A stretch of DNA of 24,718 nt, taken from IMG/VR virus record IMGVR_UViG_3300017752_002855, positions 1-24,718 of that record. One strand, 5' to 3'. The translations under genes and the position numbers were made by a program. The notes under the pieces were generated by a model that was given only the letters and a program-made list of their open reading frames with translations, searched no databases and was not told where the DNA came from. Every line of letters starts with the position of its first letter. Positions within the stretch are counted from its first letter, which is position 1. The DNA comes from a virus. This document shows positions 15,235 to 21,917 of the stretch, piece by piece.

Positions 15235-16348
15235 ACTTGCCATCACTGGTATTGGTATGATAGATAATCTGGGTAAGAATCCAGAGCAATGCTTCTCGAA
15301 TTATATCAGCGACAATTATGTTGATGCTTATGATGGGAAATTTGTTGCAGATACTAGCGATATGTTACGCCCAGAAAATATGCGAGGATCCGATTATGCG
15401 AGTCTGAGTCGAGTAAATCAGATGGGACTCCACGCTGCAGAAATGGCAATGGCAAATATACCAATGCGTGAAAACACATTCACTCTGTTCTCAACTTTGT
15501 CGAACGGTAATGAAGAGTTGGTTGATTTCGTTCACGACTTGGAAGATGGTGGTCGCAGAGTAAAACCGAAACGCATGGTTCAGAGTTTAAAAGACCACTT
15601 GTCTGGATTGATTCCGATACTTCACAACTTCACTGGTGGTTCTACAGCGTTCAACTCTGCTTGTGCCAGCAGTTTATATGCATTACATTATGCATTCAGC
15701 CTTGCCGACGATTATGATTTCATTGTTTGTGGCGGTGCTAATAGTATCAATGACCTTGACATGGAATATTTCGGTAAACTTGGAGCACTGGGAACATCAT
15801 CCAAGCCATTTGACGAAGATAGAGATGGCTTTATTATGGGTGAGGGTGCTGGGTGCGTTGTGCTTGAACGTCCATACAGCGCGATTTCTCGAGGTGCGAC
15901 CATCTATGGTTACATATACAAACCATCGCTGGGGTCTGATGGATCTGCTGGTAATATCGTTGAACCTTCATCGATCGGCATCACAAAAACGATGCAAAGG
16001 AGCGCAGAAAAATATAAAGAGGCATTGGCGTTTGTTTCTGCACACGCTACCTCGACTCCAGCTGGAGATGTTATTGAGTATGATGCGATTAAGAAAGTGG
16101 TTGGTGATGTCCCTGTCACAGCGTTCAAGTCTAAACTCGGACACACACTAGGTGCTTGCTCCATCATTGAAATCATTTACACGTTGATGGCTCTGCGAAA
16201 TAAAACTATCCCCAAATCTCACAACATTGATGAAACTCTCCTAAATAATGTTGTATTAGAAAATTCGAAAACAACCAAGAGATTTGCGTTAAAGAATAGT
16301 CTTGGATTTGGAGGTAAATGTGCTTCAGTCATTATCGAAGCTGTATAA
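15227..16348 (+). CDS. Beta-ketoacyl-ACP synthase (KAS I/II-like)
   Basis: This thiolase-fold enzyme would condense malonyl-ACP with an acyl-ACP, elongating fatty acids or building a related acyl chain. The 373-residue protein (typical 405-415) has the full Cys-His-His set: C146 in NSACASS, H273 in HATSTPAGD and H306 in KSKLGHTLGA, with the conserved K301, and a C-terminal SLGFGGKCAS glycine loop. The opening LAITGIGMI and GEGAGCVVLE are also typical. It is complete, with only shortened loops. GGAG at 15216-15219 gives a good ribosome site. Ketoacyl synthases are rare in phages. The following desaturase gene overlaps it, suggesting one lipid-modifying unit. Confidence 0.93.
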   Translation: MDKLAITGIGMIDNLGKNPEQCFSNYISDNYVDAYDGKFVADTSDMLRPENMRGSDYASLSRVNQMGLHAAEMAMANIPMRENTFTLFSTLSNGNEELVDFVHDLEDGGRRVKPKRMVQSLKDHLSGLIPILHNFTGGSTAFNSACASSLYALHYAFSLADDYDFIVCGGANSINDLDMEYFGKLGALGTSSKPFDEDRDGFIMGEGAGCVVLERPYSAISRGATIYGYIYKPSLGSDGSAGNIVEPSSIGITKTMQRSAEKYKEALAFVSAHATSTPAGDVIEYDAIKKVVGDVPVTAFKSKLGHTLGACSIIEIIYTLMALRNKTIPKSHNIDETLLNNVVLENSKTTKRFALKNSLGFGGKCASVIIEAV

Positions 16349-17033
16349 AAAATATCATCACACAGGAACACACCAAGCGATGAATTTGGTTGGTGTTGCT
16401 ATGTTATTGTTGTATCCGTTGGTGCAGGGATTCACGGCAAACTATTTGATTGGTGCGTTTGTCGGTATGCTCTTGATTACGTTTGTCGCCTCGGCATATT
16501 ATCACCGTGCGTTGTCTCATAGAACTTGGACTCCGACGAAATCAATGCACTATATTTTCTTGACATTGGGTGCTGCATTTTGGGTTCTCCCAGCCATGTA
16601 TTGGGTTGGGTTGCACCGCAAACACCATAGATACTATGACACTGATCAGGATCCGCATGGTCCAATGGCTGGGTGGAAACAGAATTTGCTGATGGTTCTT
16701 TACAATACCCCAGAAGCATCATATCTGAAGACAGATCTGAAACACGAACCGATGCGCTGGCAGAATACTCATTATTTGAAGATTGCTTTGTTCACCACTT
16801 TGGTGATGGCTCTGGTTAATCCAGTCTTGTATTTTGTAGCGGTGGGTTATGTGTATGGCTCATTCATAATGATTAACACGTATGGTCATTGGCGAGGAGT
16901 AAAAGATTCTCATATCCTTGCTATGTTTTCTGGCGGTGAGTTGTATCATAAAACGCATCACGAAGACCAGAGAAAGACTCGGTTGGGTCTGTTCGACCTT
17001 GGGTATTATGGTTTGATTAAATGGATGAAGTGA
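16320..17033 (+). CDS. Membrane fatty-acid (acyl-lipid/acyl-CoA) desaturase
   Basis: A 237-residue integral membrane di-iron desaturase of the delta-9 type, introducing a double bond into an acyl chain with O2 and an electron donor. All three histidine boxes are present: HRALSH (H62-H67), HRKHH (H99-H103) and HKTHH (H210-H214). WVGLHRKHHRYYD followed by DPHGP is the familiar box II context. Hydrophobic segments at about residues 22-58, 76-96 and 150-185 would form the membrane helices. GTG 16320 with GGAGG at 16310-16314 (5 bases spacing) is preferred; a TTG at 16302 has no ribosome site. It overlaps the ketoacyl synthase by 29 bases and the next gene by 13. Confidence 0.92.
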   Translation: MLQSLSKLYKKYHHTGTHQAMNLVGVAMLLLYPLVQGFTANYLIGAFVGMLLITFVASAYYHRALSHRTWTPTKSMHYIFLTLGAAFWVLPAMYWVGLHRKHHRYYDTDQDPHGPMAGWKQNLLMVLYNTPEASYLKTDLKHEPMRWQNTHYLKIALFTTLVMALVNPVLYFVAVGYVYGSFIMINTYGHWRGVKDSHILAMFSGGELYHKTHHEDQRKTRLGLFDLGYYGLIKWMK

Positions 17034-17617
17034 TACGCATAACAAGTTCGTATGCGCTAGATGATAAGTTAATAGAGTTTTGTAAGTCGGCACACCGTAG
17101 TGAAGATCCGACTTCTGAGAATGTAGAATTTTTGGATTGGGAAAACAGACCTGAGACTCTACTCAATCAAATATACAAGCAACGAATCTATGATGATGGT
17201 GGATATTTTTGTGTAGAGGAAGATGGTCGTTTCGTTGCAGGTGCTGGATATTATCCGTATGAAGATGACCGCAATATTGCCATAGCACCTGTTCGGTTGT
17301 TTATACATCCTGACGCCAATGCCTTCCGTGGAATTAAACTGCTACACAAAGTCACGCAAAGTGTGATCGAGTATATAAATGAGCAAGACCATAAATCTTT
17401 TATGTTCTTTGTGAATGAGCATAATATGTGGAGAACGAAACGCCACTCTGATTGGAAAAATTCTAGAGGAAATTATGTTTCAGTATTTCCAGGACAACCT
17501 GTCAAGCAATACGAGCATAAAGTAGAATATAAATACACACCACAATATGCTTTTTATGTCGATTATGGAAATTATGAGAAGGAAATTATAGAATGTCTGG
17601 AAAAAATTATTATATAA
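17021..17617 (+). CDS. GNAT-like acetyltransferase (tentative)
   Basis: A 198-residue protein with a GNAT-like layout: an N-terminal helix region, YFCVEEDGRFVAGAGYY (strands 2-3), APVRLFIHPDANAFRGIKLL (strand 4, with RG near the CoA-loop position), an amphipathic helix and a SFMFFVNEHN strand 5. The usual Q/RxxGxG/A CoA loop is degenerate, so acetyltransferase activity is a guess. ATG 17021 overlaps the desaturase stop, which places it in the same operon. A late-promoter box for the next gene lies within its last 90 bases. Confidence 0.55.
   Translation: MDEVIRITSSYALDDKLIEFCKSAHRSEDPTSENVEFLDWENRPETLLNQIYKQRIYDDGGYFCVEEDGRFVAGAGYYPYEDDRNIAIAPVRLFIHPDANAFRGIKLLHKVTQSVIEYINEQDHKSFMFFVNEHNMWRTKRHSDWKNSRGNYVSVFPGQPVKQYEHKVEYKYTPQYAFYVDYGNYEKEIIECLEKIII
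17528..17535 (+). promoter_or_regulatory. Late promoter (perfect TATAAATA) of the 17593 gene
   Basis: A perfect late box inside the end of the preceding gene. The predicted start near 17541 would leave a leader of about 52 bases containing AAGGA (17579-17583) ahead of ATG 17593. The box is within codons, so chance cannot be excluded. Confidence 0.5.
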
Positions 17618-17922
17618 AATATACTTATATTCGAGATTCTCTTACCACACCGTTCACAGATAGTGATTTTATCGAGGTTGGTGATAATCTTTGGAAGATG
17701 ATTACAGAATTTATGGCAGCAACTGAAGGTTCTTCCATTTCTATGGAAGTCTCTGTTGATGGTCTTTCTTGGTCTCATGTGTTTTTATTTCCGACAGAAG
17801 AATCTAGAGCAGAACTGCTTTCAAAATACAACGAAGAAATTGCTAAACACCCAAACATTATCGAGCAACATGCAGAAGCTGGTGTTCAATTTGAATGGGA
17901 AATGTTTGAAATTGATGCTTGA
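17593..17922 (+). CDS. Hypothetical protein (109 aa)
   Basis: An unrecognised 109-residue acidic protein (opening SGKNYYIKYTYIRDS, then ISMEVSVDGLSWSHVFLF and a helical C-terminus). Alternating strands suggest a compact alpha/beta fold. There is no membrane segment or signal peptide. AAGGA sits 9 bases before ATG 17593, and the gene overlaps the preceding one by 25 bases. It closes the accessory cassette. Its last codons contain the -35 of the gene 45 promoter. Confidence 0.65.
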   Translation: MSGKNYYIKYTYIRDSLTTPFTDSDFIEVGDNLWKMITEFMAATEGSSISMEVSVDGLSWSHVFLFPTEESRAELLSKYNEEIAKHPNIIEQHAEAGVQFEWEMFEIDA

Positions 17923-17947
17923 CTATTTTGGGACAATGATGTATTAT
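17919..17947 (+). promoter_or_regulatory. Sigma70-type promoter of gene 45
   Basis: TTGACT (17919-17924), 17-bp spacer, TATTAT (17942-17947), in the GCTTGACTATTTT context identical to the gene 55 promoter. The start near 17954 leaves a leader of about 30 bases with an AGAGGA-type ribosome site before ATG 17984. It opens the 45-peroxiredoxin-44-62 operon. Confidence 0.88.
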
Positions 17948-17983
17948 TGTGTAACTAAGTGAAAGAAAGAGGAAACTTATATT

Positions 17984-18640
17984 ATGAACATTTCTAAACC
18001 AACCCTTGAAGTCTTAAAAAACTTCGCAACAATTAACACGAACATCCTAGTTCGTGAAGGTAATACTCTTGCCACTATTTCTAATGGTAAGAATATATTC
18101 TCTCGCGCTACAGTGACCGAGTCATTTGACAAGGAGTTTGCGATCTATGACTTGAACAGTCTGCTAGGTCTGCTGACATTCACTGACAATCCAGATCTGG
18201 ATCTTGGCGATGAGAGTCTTAAAATCAACAGCAGTGGTGCAGAGTTTGAGTATTTTTATGCAGACCCTTCAATCATTGTTGCTGCTCCCGACAAGACTAT
18301 TGATGTCGACAACTTCTATGAGTTCTCAATGAGCAAAGATGAAGTCACAAACATCAGTCGTGCTGCCTCTGTAATCAGCGCACCTGTAATGAGTGTTGTT
18401 GGTCGTGACGGTAAAGTGACATTGTCTGTCGGTGATCCATCAACTCCTCGCAGTAACACCTTCCGTCAGGTTATTGGTGAAACTGATAAAGAGTTTGATT
18501 GTCGCCTCGCTGTTGAGAACTTCAAAGTGATTGCCGATTCGTACAAGATCGTCTTGTCACAGAAGAAGTTTATGTTCCTAGAGAACGAATCAGGCACTTT
18601 AAAATACTGGTTGGCTCTCGAACCAAACTCAGTAATCTAA
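17984..18640 (+). CDS. 45: gp45 sliding clamp
   Basis: gp45 is the trimeric processivity ring for DNA polymerase gp43 and also the mobile activator of late transcription through gp55 and gp33. The 218-residue protein (T4: 228) matches the family from the start: ISKPTLEVLKNFATINTNIL (T4: LSKDTTALLKNFATINSGIM), then EFAIYDLNSLLGLL (T4: DVAIYDLNGFLGIL), and ends in the short strand pair WLALEP (T4: VVALEA). It is the first gene of the clamp and clamp-loader operon, although a peroxiredoxin separates it from gene 44. Confidence 0.96.
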   Translation: MNISKPTLEVLKNFATINTNILVREGNTLATISNGKNIFSRATVTESFDKEFAIYDLNSLLGLLTFTDNPDLDLGDESLKINSSGAEFEYFYADPSIIVAAPDKTIDVDNFYEFSMSKDEVTNISRAASVISAPVMSVVGRDGKVTLSVGDPSTPRSNTFRQVIGETDKEFDCRLAVENFKVIADSYKIVLSQKKFMFLENESGTLKYWLALEPNSVI

Positions 18641-18649
18641 GGAGAAACC

Positions 18650-19255
18650 ATGCCTTTATTTCCGCACCGCATACCTAATGTGGTTCATCATGTCCGTGTG
18701 CGTGATGAATCGATTGGTGGTGATAATCCATTCAAGTGGGAAATGAAATTAACCCACGAGATTGTAGGGAGAGAAAAATGTATTATTTTTGCACTTCCTG
18801 GAGCATTCACACCAACCTGCTCTACGTTCCAGCTTCCTGACTTTGAGGAATTGTATCCTCGATTTCAGAAGGCAGGTATCGAAAACATCTTCTGTGTATC
18901 AGTAAACGATACCTTTGTGATGAATAAGTGGGCAGAAGATCAAGGTCTTGAACACGTTAAAGTAATCCCAGATGGATCTGGTAAGTTTACTTCTTCCATC
19001 GGAATGGATGTTTACAAAGACAACCTTGGCTTCGGTATTCGATCTTGGCGTTATGCTTTGATTGTTAAGAACTTTGAGATCGAACAGCAGTTCGTTGAAC
19101 GAGGTTTTAAACATAATGCTGATGACGACCCATACGGTGTATCTTCTCCGCAAAATATCCTTGCCTTTTTGGAAGGAAGAGAGTATGATGCAGGTGGTGA
19201 AGCGTTGCAATTGAACCTATTAGATGGCGTAGGTTCTGAAGATAAAATTGGTTAG
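18650..19255 (+). CDS. Peroxiredoxin (Prx5/PMP20-like)
   Basis: A 201-residue thiol peroxidase that would reduce H2O2 and organic peroxides. The active-site signature P50-x-x-x-T54-x-x-C57 (PGAFTPTC) is intact with peroxidatic C57, and CVSVNDTFVMNKWAED and the Arg in IRSWRYALIV follow the Prx5 pattern. A further Cys (C83 region, FCVSVND) could be the resolving residue; otherwise it is a 1-Cys enzyme needing an external thiol. The C-terminal about 30 residues extend beyond the core. AAGGAG precedes ATG 18650. Peroxiredoxins are unusual in phages, and this one lies inside the replication operon between genes 45 and 44, so it would be made early with the clamp. Confidence 0.92.
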   Translation: MPLFPHRIPNVVHHVRVRDESIGGDNPFKWEMKLTHEIVGREKCIIFALPGAFTPTCSTFQLPDFEELYPRFQKAGIENIFCVSVNDTFVMNKWAEDQGLEHVKVIPDGSGKFTSSIGMDVYKDNLGFGIRSWRYALIVKNFEIEQQFVERGFKHNADDDPYGVSSPQNILAFLEGREYDAGGEALQLNLLDGVGSEDKIG

Positions 19256-19264
19256 GAGTATTAT

Positions 19265-20209
19265 ATGATGAAGCAAGATGAATTTCTTTGGGTTGAAAAA
19301 TACCGCCCACAAACACTGGAGGAATGTATTCTTCCCTCCTCTCTCTTGGATACATTCCAACAGTTCGTGGACGCTGGAGAAATATCAAACTTGCTGTTAT
19401 GTGGTACTGCTGGCACGGGTAAGACGACGGTCGCTCGTGCGTTGTGTAATGAATTAGGATGTGACTACATTATTATCAATGGCTCTGAGGAGTCTGGGAT
19501 CGATGTTCTTCGGACAAAGATCAAAGACTTCGCCAGCACTGTGTCCTTTGAGGGCAAGCCAAAAGTGGTTATACTTGACGAAGCAGATTATTTGAATCCT
19601 AATTCAACACAACCTGCCTTGCGTGCATTCATTGAGGAGTTTTCATCAAACTGTCGGTTCATATTTACCTGTAACTTCCGAAACAGGATTATCGATCCGT
19701 TACACAGTCGAACAACAGTCGTGGACTTTAAACTCGATAAGACCAACCGCCAACAGATGGCATCTCGCTTTATGAAGCGAATGGCTCGTATCCTCGACCA
19801 GGAAAATGTTGAGTATTCTGAAAAAGTCCTTGCTGAACTTTTGATGAAACATTTTCCCGATTATCGACGTGTCCTCAATGAATTGCAACGCTACAGTGTG
19901 TCTGGTAAAATCGACGAGGGAATCCTTTCTAACCTCGCTGAAGTAAATACCAAGGCACTTATTGATAGTCTGCGTGACAAGGATTGGAAGAAGATGCGCC
20001 AATGGGTCGCCAACAATGTTGACGCAGACCCGCAAGGTGTTTATCGTAAAATCTACGATACGCTCTTGGACAAAGTCGCACAAGTTCCGCAACTCGTCCT
20101 TCTCATTGCAGACTATCAATACAAGGCAGCATTTGTGGCTGATCAGGAAATCAATCTAACCGCTTGTCTCACAGAGATTATGGCGAATGTTGAGTTCCGT
20201 AATGCTTGA
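19265..20209 (+). CDS. 44: gp44 clamp-loader ATPase subunit
   Basis: gp44 forms the AAA+ tetramer of the gp44/gp62 clamp loader, which opens gp45 and places it at primer ends. The 314-residue protein (T4: 319) has WVEKYRPQTLEECILP near the start, Walker A GTAGTGKTT (K53), Walker B VILDEAD (D105-D108), and SRT at the position of the Arg-finger SRC motif (LHSRTTVV), where Thr replaces the usual Cys. Tandem ATGs at 19265 and 19268 both suit AGGAG at 19254-19258; the first is listed. The 3' end overlaps gene 62. Confidence 0.95.
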   Translation: MMKQDEFLWVEKYRPQTLEECILPSSLLDTFQQFVDAGEISNLLLCGTAGTGKTTVARALCNELGCDYIIINGSEESGIDVLRTKIKDFASTVSFEGKPKVVILDEADYLNPNSTQPALRAFIEEFSSNCRFIFTCNFRNRIIDPLHSRTTVVDFKLDKTNRQQMASRFMKRMARILDQENVEYSEKVLAELLMKHFPDYRRVLNELQRYSVSGKIDEGILSNLAEVNTKALIDSLRDKDWKKMRQWVANNVDADPQGVYRKIYDTLLDKVAQVPQLVLLIADYQYKAAFVADQEINLTACLTEIMANVEFRNA

Positions 20210-20645
20210 GGGTATGGGTGATCCAGTTGTAAAGCTGGACGAAGAACAGTTTAAAGTAAAGAAAAAATCAATCAGTCCGTTTGATTTCGTGAACGCGATT
20301 CACCACACAAAGCAGGATATGATTGTTGACGACTGGTCTGAGAAACAATACAATGCATTCATCATCAACAAGGCATTGAGTTATGGTGCTGACACGGTGA
20401 TTGCCTGTAATGAAATGAACAGTCGCCCACACATAGACAAGAAAGCACAATTCGATTTTCTTCGCGGTATCGTTCGACCGAAGAAACGATTTAACAAATG
20501 GTTGAAACCAATCAAGGAAGAAGATCTAGCTGTTGTCAAAGAGTATTATGGATACAATGACACTCATGCTCAGAGTGCGTTGAGAATCTTGACTGACGAT
20601 CAGTTAGAAGTTATCAAGAAGAAATTAGAAAGGGGTGGTAGATAA
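20202..20645 (+). CDS. 62: gp62 clamp-loader small subunit
   Basis: gp62 is the non-ATPase subunit of the clamp loader. The product is 147 residues, shorter than T4 gp62 (187). The block FDFLRGIVRPKKRFNKWLK matches T4 HFNYL-AVPRGKRYGKWAK, and the NAFIINKALSYGADTV region corresponds to the T4 FMVENALSQFP helix. Operon position after gene 44 is decisive. The start is uncertain: ATG 20202 overlaps the gene 44 stop by 8 bases and suits translational coupling, but ATG 20187 and 20214 are also in frame. Its last codons form part of an intrinsic terminator, and its 3' end overlaps the minus-strand gene by 21 bases. Confidence 0.85.
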   Translation: MLEGMGDPVVKLDEEQFKVKKKSISPFDFVNAIHHTKQDMIVDDWSEKQYNAFIINKALSYGADTVIACNEMNSRPHIDKKAQFDFLRGIVRPKKRFNKWLKPIKEEDLAVVKEYYGYNDTHAQSALRILTDDQLEVIKKKLERGGR

Positions 20646-21359
20646 CCATCCTTTTTTCTGAAACATTTTTACGACTTCTGGATAAGTTTCTTTATATAGA
20701 ATCTGAATAGCAAAACTTCTCCCCACATAAATCCCTGCCTTTTGTTCTGATTTTGGAACAACTCCCTTTCCACCACCAACACTATGCCACTTACTGGTAT
20801 TTAACAATGATGGGGATCTAAGATTCGCATAGTTGGTGCTACAAGCTAATGTGTCTCTATCGTTTTCTCTGTAAAAATATGTCGGACGATAAAATGCATA
20901 ATCTGGTGATATTGGTATGTTGCAATTTACTCTGTATCCCATCTTTGGATCTTGGTGGACTGGTCCAGCCATATAGTCATTCATAGAGGCACAGAATCTC
21001 CAACCATGACCATTATACCTCTTTGTTATCACTTCCATCATTTCATCAGCTTCAGCTATTTCTATTGCTGGTATTGCGAATAGGGGATTTGGTTCGTTGA
21101 GATTAAACACAAGTGTATTTAATTTTGTTTCGTTCCAAGGGGTTCTTCTATCTTTTTTGGTGATTCTATCGTCTCCAAGTGAAACAAGATTTTGATCGCC
21201 ATGGTATCCTTCGCGTCTAATATCTCTAGAATTGGGATCTGTCTTCACGGTTTCCGTTACAGATTTAATTACCGCGCCACCATATTCCCTGAGTTTTTTT
21301 CTTTCTTCTGGAGATAGGAGGTCTTTACACGGAAAGTAATATTGATGTTTCGCTGACAT
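20625..21359 (-). CDS. Putative 2OG-Fe(II) oxygenase-like protein
   Basis: The only minus-strand gene of the window, 244 residues. I do not recognise a named protein, but the spacing of H135-x-D137 (GPVHQD), H192 (LLNTSKWHSV) and R214 (GRSFAIQI) is that of the HxD...H...R iron and 2-oxoglutarate site of the dioxygenase superfamily, with a NCNIPIS strand after HxD and the LLNT strand before the distal His as expected. Such enzymes hydroxylate proteins, lipids, small molecules or bases; the substrate here is unknown. ATG 21359 is preferred to the in-frame codons further upstream because the late promoter would start RNA exactly there. It sits between genes 62 and regA, which adjoin in T4, and overlaps gene 62 tail to tail by 21 bases. 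Confidence 0.65.
   Translation of the reverse strand: MSAKHQYYFPCKDLLSPEERKKLREYGGAVIKSVTETVKTDPNSRDIRREGYHGDQNLVSLGDDRITKKDRRTPWNETKLNTLVFNLNEPNPLFAIPAIEIAEADEMMEVITKRYNGHGWRFCASMNDYMAGPVHQDPKMGYRVNCNIPISPDYAFYRPTYFYRENDRDTLACSTNYANLRSPSLLNTSKWHSVGGGKGVVPKSEQKAGIYVGRSFAIQILYKETYPEVVKMFQKKGWLSTTPF
20633..20657 (+). terminator. Intrinsic terminator of the 45-44-62 operon
   Basis: Stem GGGTGGT (20633-20639) and ACCATCC (20645-20651), 7 bp with one G-U pair, a 5-base loop, then T6 (20652-20657). It overlaps the gene 62 stop codon (20643-20645). Read on the minus strand, the stem has an A-C mismatch and lacks a clean U-run, so it works mainly for + strand transcripts. Confidence 0.8.
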
Positions 21360-21364
21360 AATGA

Positions 21365-21372
21365 TATTTATA
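21365..21372 (-). promoter_or_regulatory. Late promoter (perfect TATAAATA, minus strand) of the oxygenase-like gene
   Basis: On the minus strand this reads TATAAATA. With T4 spacing (box at -13 to -6) position +1 is 21359, the A of the ATG, so the message would be leaderless. It forms the left half of a 12-bp perfect palindrome with the regA promoter. Confidence 0.65.
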
Positions 21373-21376
21373 AATA
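21369..21376 (+). promoter_or_regulatory. Late promoter (perfect TATAAATA) of regA
   Basis: A perfect late box that shares its first four bases with the oppositely oriented box at 21365-21372; together 21365-21376 is a perfect palindrome. The predicted start near 21382 leaves a leader of about 33 bases with AAGGA at 21404-21408 before the regA ATG. Confidence 0.75.
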
Positions 21377-21414
21377 AATCCAGACACTCTAAAGAAGAAG
21401 AATAAGGATTTATG

Positions 21415-21828
21415 ATGAGTGAAGATTTCTTCCAGATTGAATATCCTGGATACGCACCGCTAGAAATCACTTTAAAAGATGCAGATGACTTTCTAAAAAT
21501 TAGAGAAACATTATCCCGCATTGGCGTTGCTTCCAGAAAAGAAAAAGTTTTATACCAGTCTTGTCACATACTGCACAAGAAGGGTAGGTATTTCATCACA
21601 CACTTCAAAGAACTGTTTGCGCTTGATGGTAAGGCAGCAGACTTTGGTGAAGGTGACTTGGAAAGGCGAAACACGATCGCTAAGTTACTTTCAGACTGGG
21701 GTTTGATGACTATAGTATCTGAAGAGCAGCATGCTGAACAAGCACCGCTGTCTCAGATTAAGGTTCTCTCGTTCAAAGAAAAGAACGATTGGGAACTGAT
21801 AACCAAATATAATATTGGCAAAAAATAA
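21415..21828 (+). CDS. regA: RegA translational repressor
   Basis: RegA is an RNA-binding protein that blocks ribosome binding on many early phage messages, in T4 including those of 45, 44 and regA itself. The 137-residue protein (T4: 122) matches closely: LEITLKDADDFLKIRETLSRIG (T4: IEITLKKPEDFLKVKETLTRMG) in two parts, VLYQSCHILHKKGRYFI, HFKELFALDG, LLSDWGLMTIV and the C-terminal KYNIGKK. Tandem ATGs at 21412 and 21415 exist; the second is better spaced (6 bases) from AAGGA. In contrast to T4, it is cut off from gene 62 by a terminator and an opposing gene, and its only clear promoter is late. Confidence 0.95.
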   Translation: MSEDFFQIEYPGYAPLEITLKDADDFLKIRETLSRIGVASRKEKVLYQSCHILHKKGRYFITHFKELFALDGKAADFGEGDLERRNTIAKLLSDWGLMTIVSEEQHAEQAPLSQIKVLSFKEKNDWELITKYNIGKK

Positions 21829-21842
21829 CTTGACTTTTTTGC
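21818..21842 (+). terminator. AT-rich inverted repeat at the end of regA (weak terminator candidate)
   Basis: GCAAAAAA (21818-21825) and TTTTTTGC (21835-21842) form an 8-bp stem with a 9-base loop around the regA stop codon. The 3' arm is mostly T, but no T-run follows. It overlaps the -35 of the hsp20 promoter, so it may simply reflect A-tract and T-tract elements of that promoter. Confidence 0.3.
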
Positions 21843-21859
21843 GTTAGATATTATATAAT
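21830..21859 (+). promoter_or_regulatory. Sigma70-type promoter of hsp20
   Basis: TTGACT (21830-21835), 18-bp spacer, perfect TATAAT (21854-21859). The start near 21866 gives a leader of about 52 bases that carries the predicted thermosensor hairpins. No late box precedes the gene, so it should be expressed early by host sigma70 polymerase. Confidence 0.85.
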
Positions 21860-21863
21860 AATC

Positions 21864-21917
21864 ATGCGTTGCCATTTGGGACGCATAAACAAACTCGCTT
21901 AATATAAGGAGACCATT
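21864..21917 (+). promoter_or_regulatory. Candidate ROSE-like RNA thermometer in the hsp20 leader
   Basis: Two hairpins fill the leader. The first pairs ATGCGT (21864-21869) with ACGCAT (21881-21886), with an inner CC/GG. The second pairs CTC-g-CTT (21894-21900) with AAGGAG (21906-21911), six base pairs that hide the whole Shine-Dalgarno sequence, around a 5-base loop. UCGCU at 21895-21899, with its G bulged opposite AGGA, matches the U(U/C)GCU signature of ROSE thermometers that control bacterial small heat-shock genes. ATG is 21918. Folding was done by eye and no energy was computed. Confidence 0.55.

Noticed and set aside
21412-21414. First of two tandem ATGs as the regA start
   Set aside because: Only 3 bases separate it from AAGGA; the second ATG at 21415 has better spacing. 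The difference is one residue.
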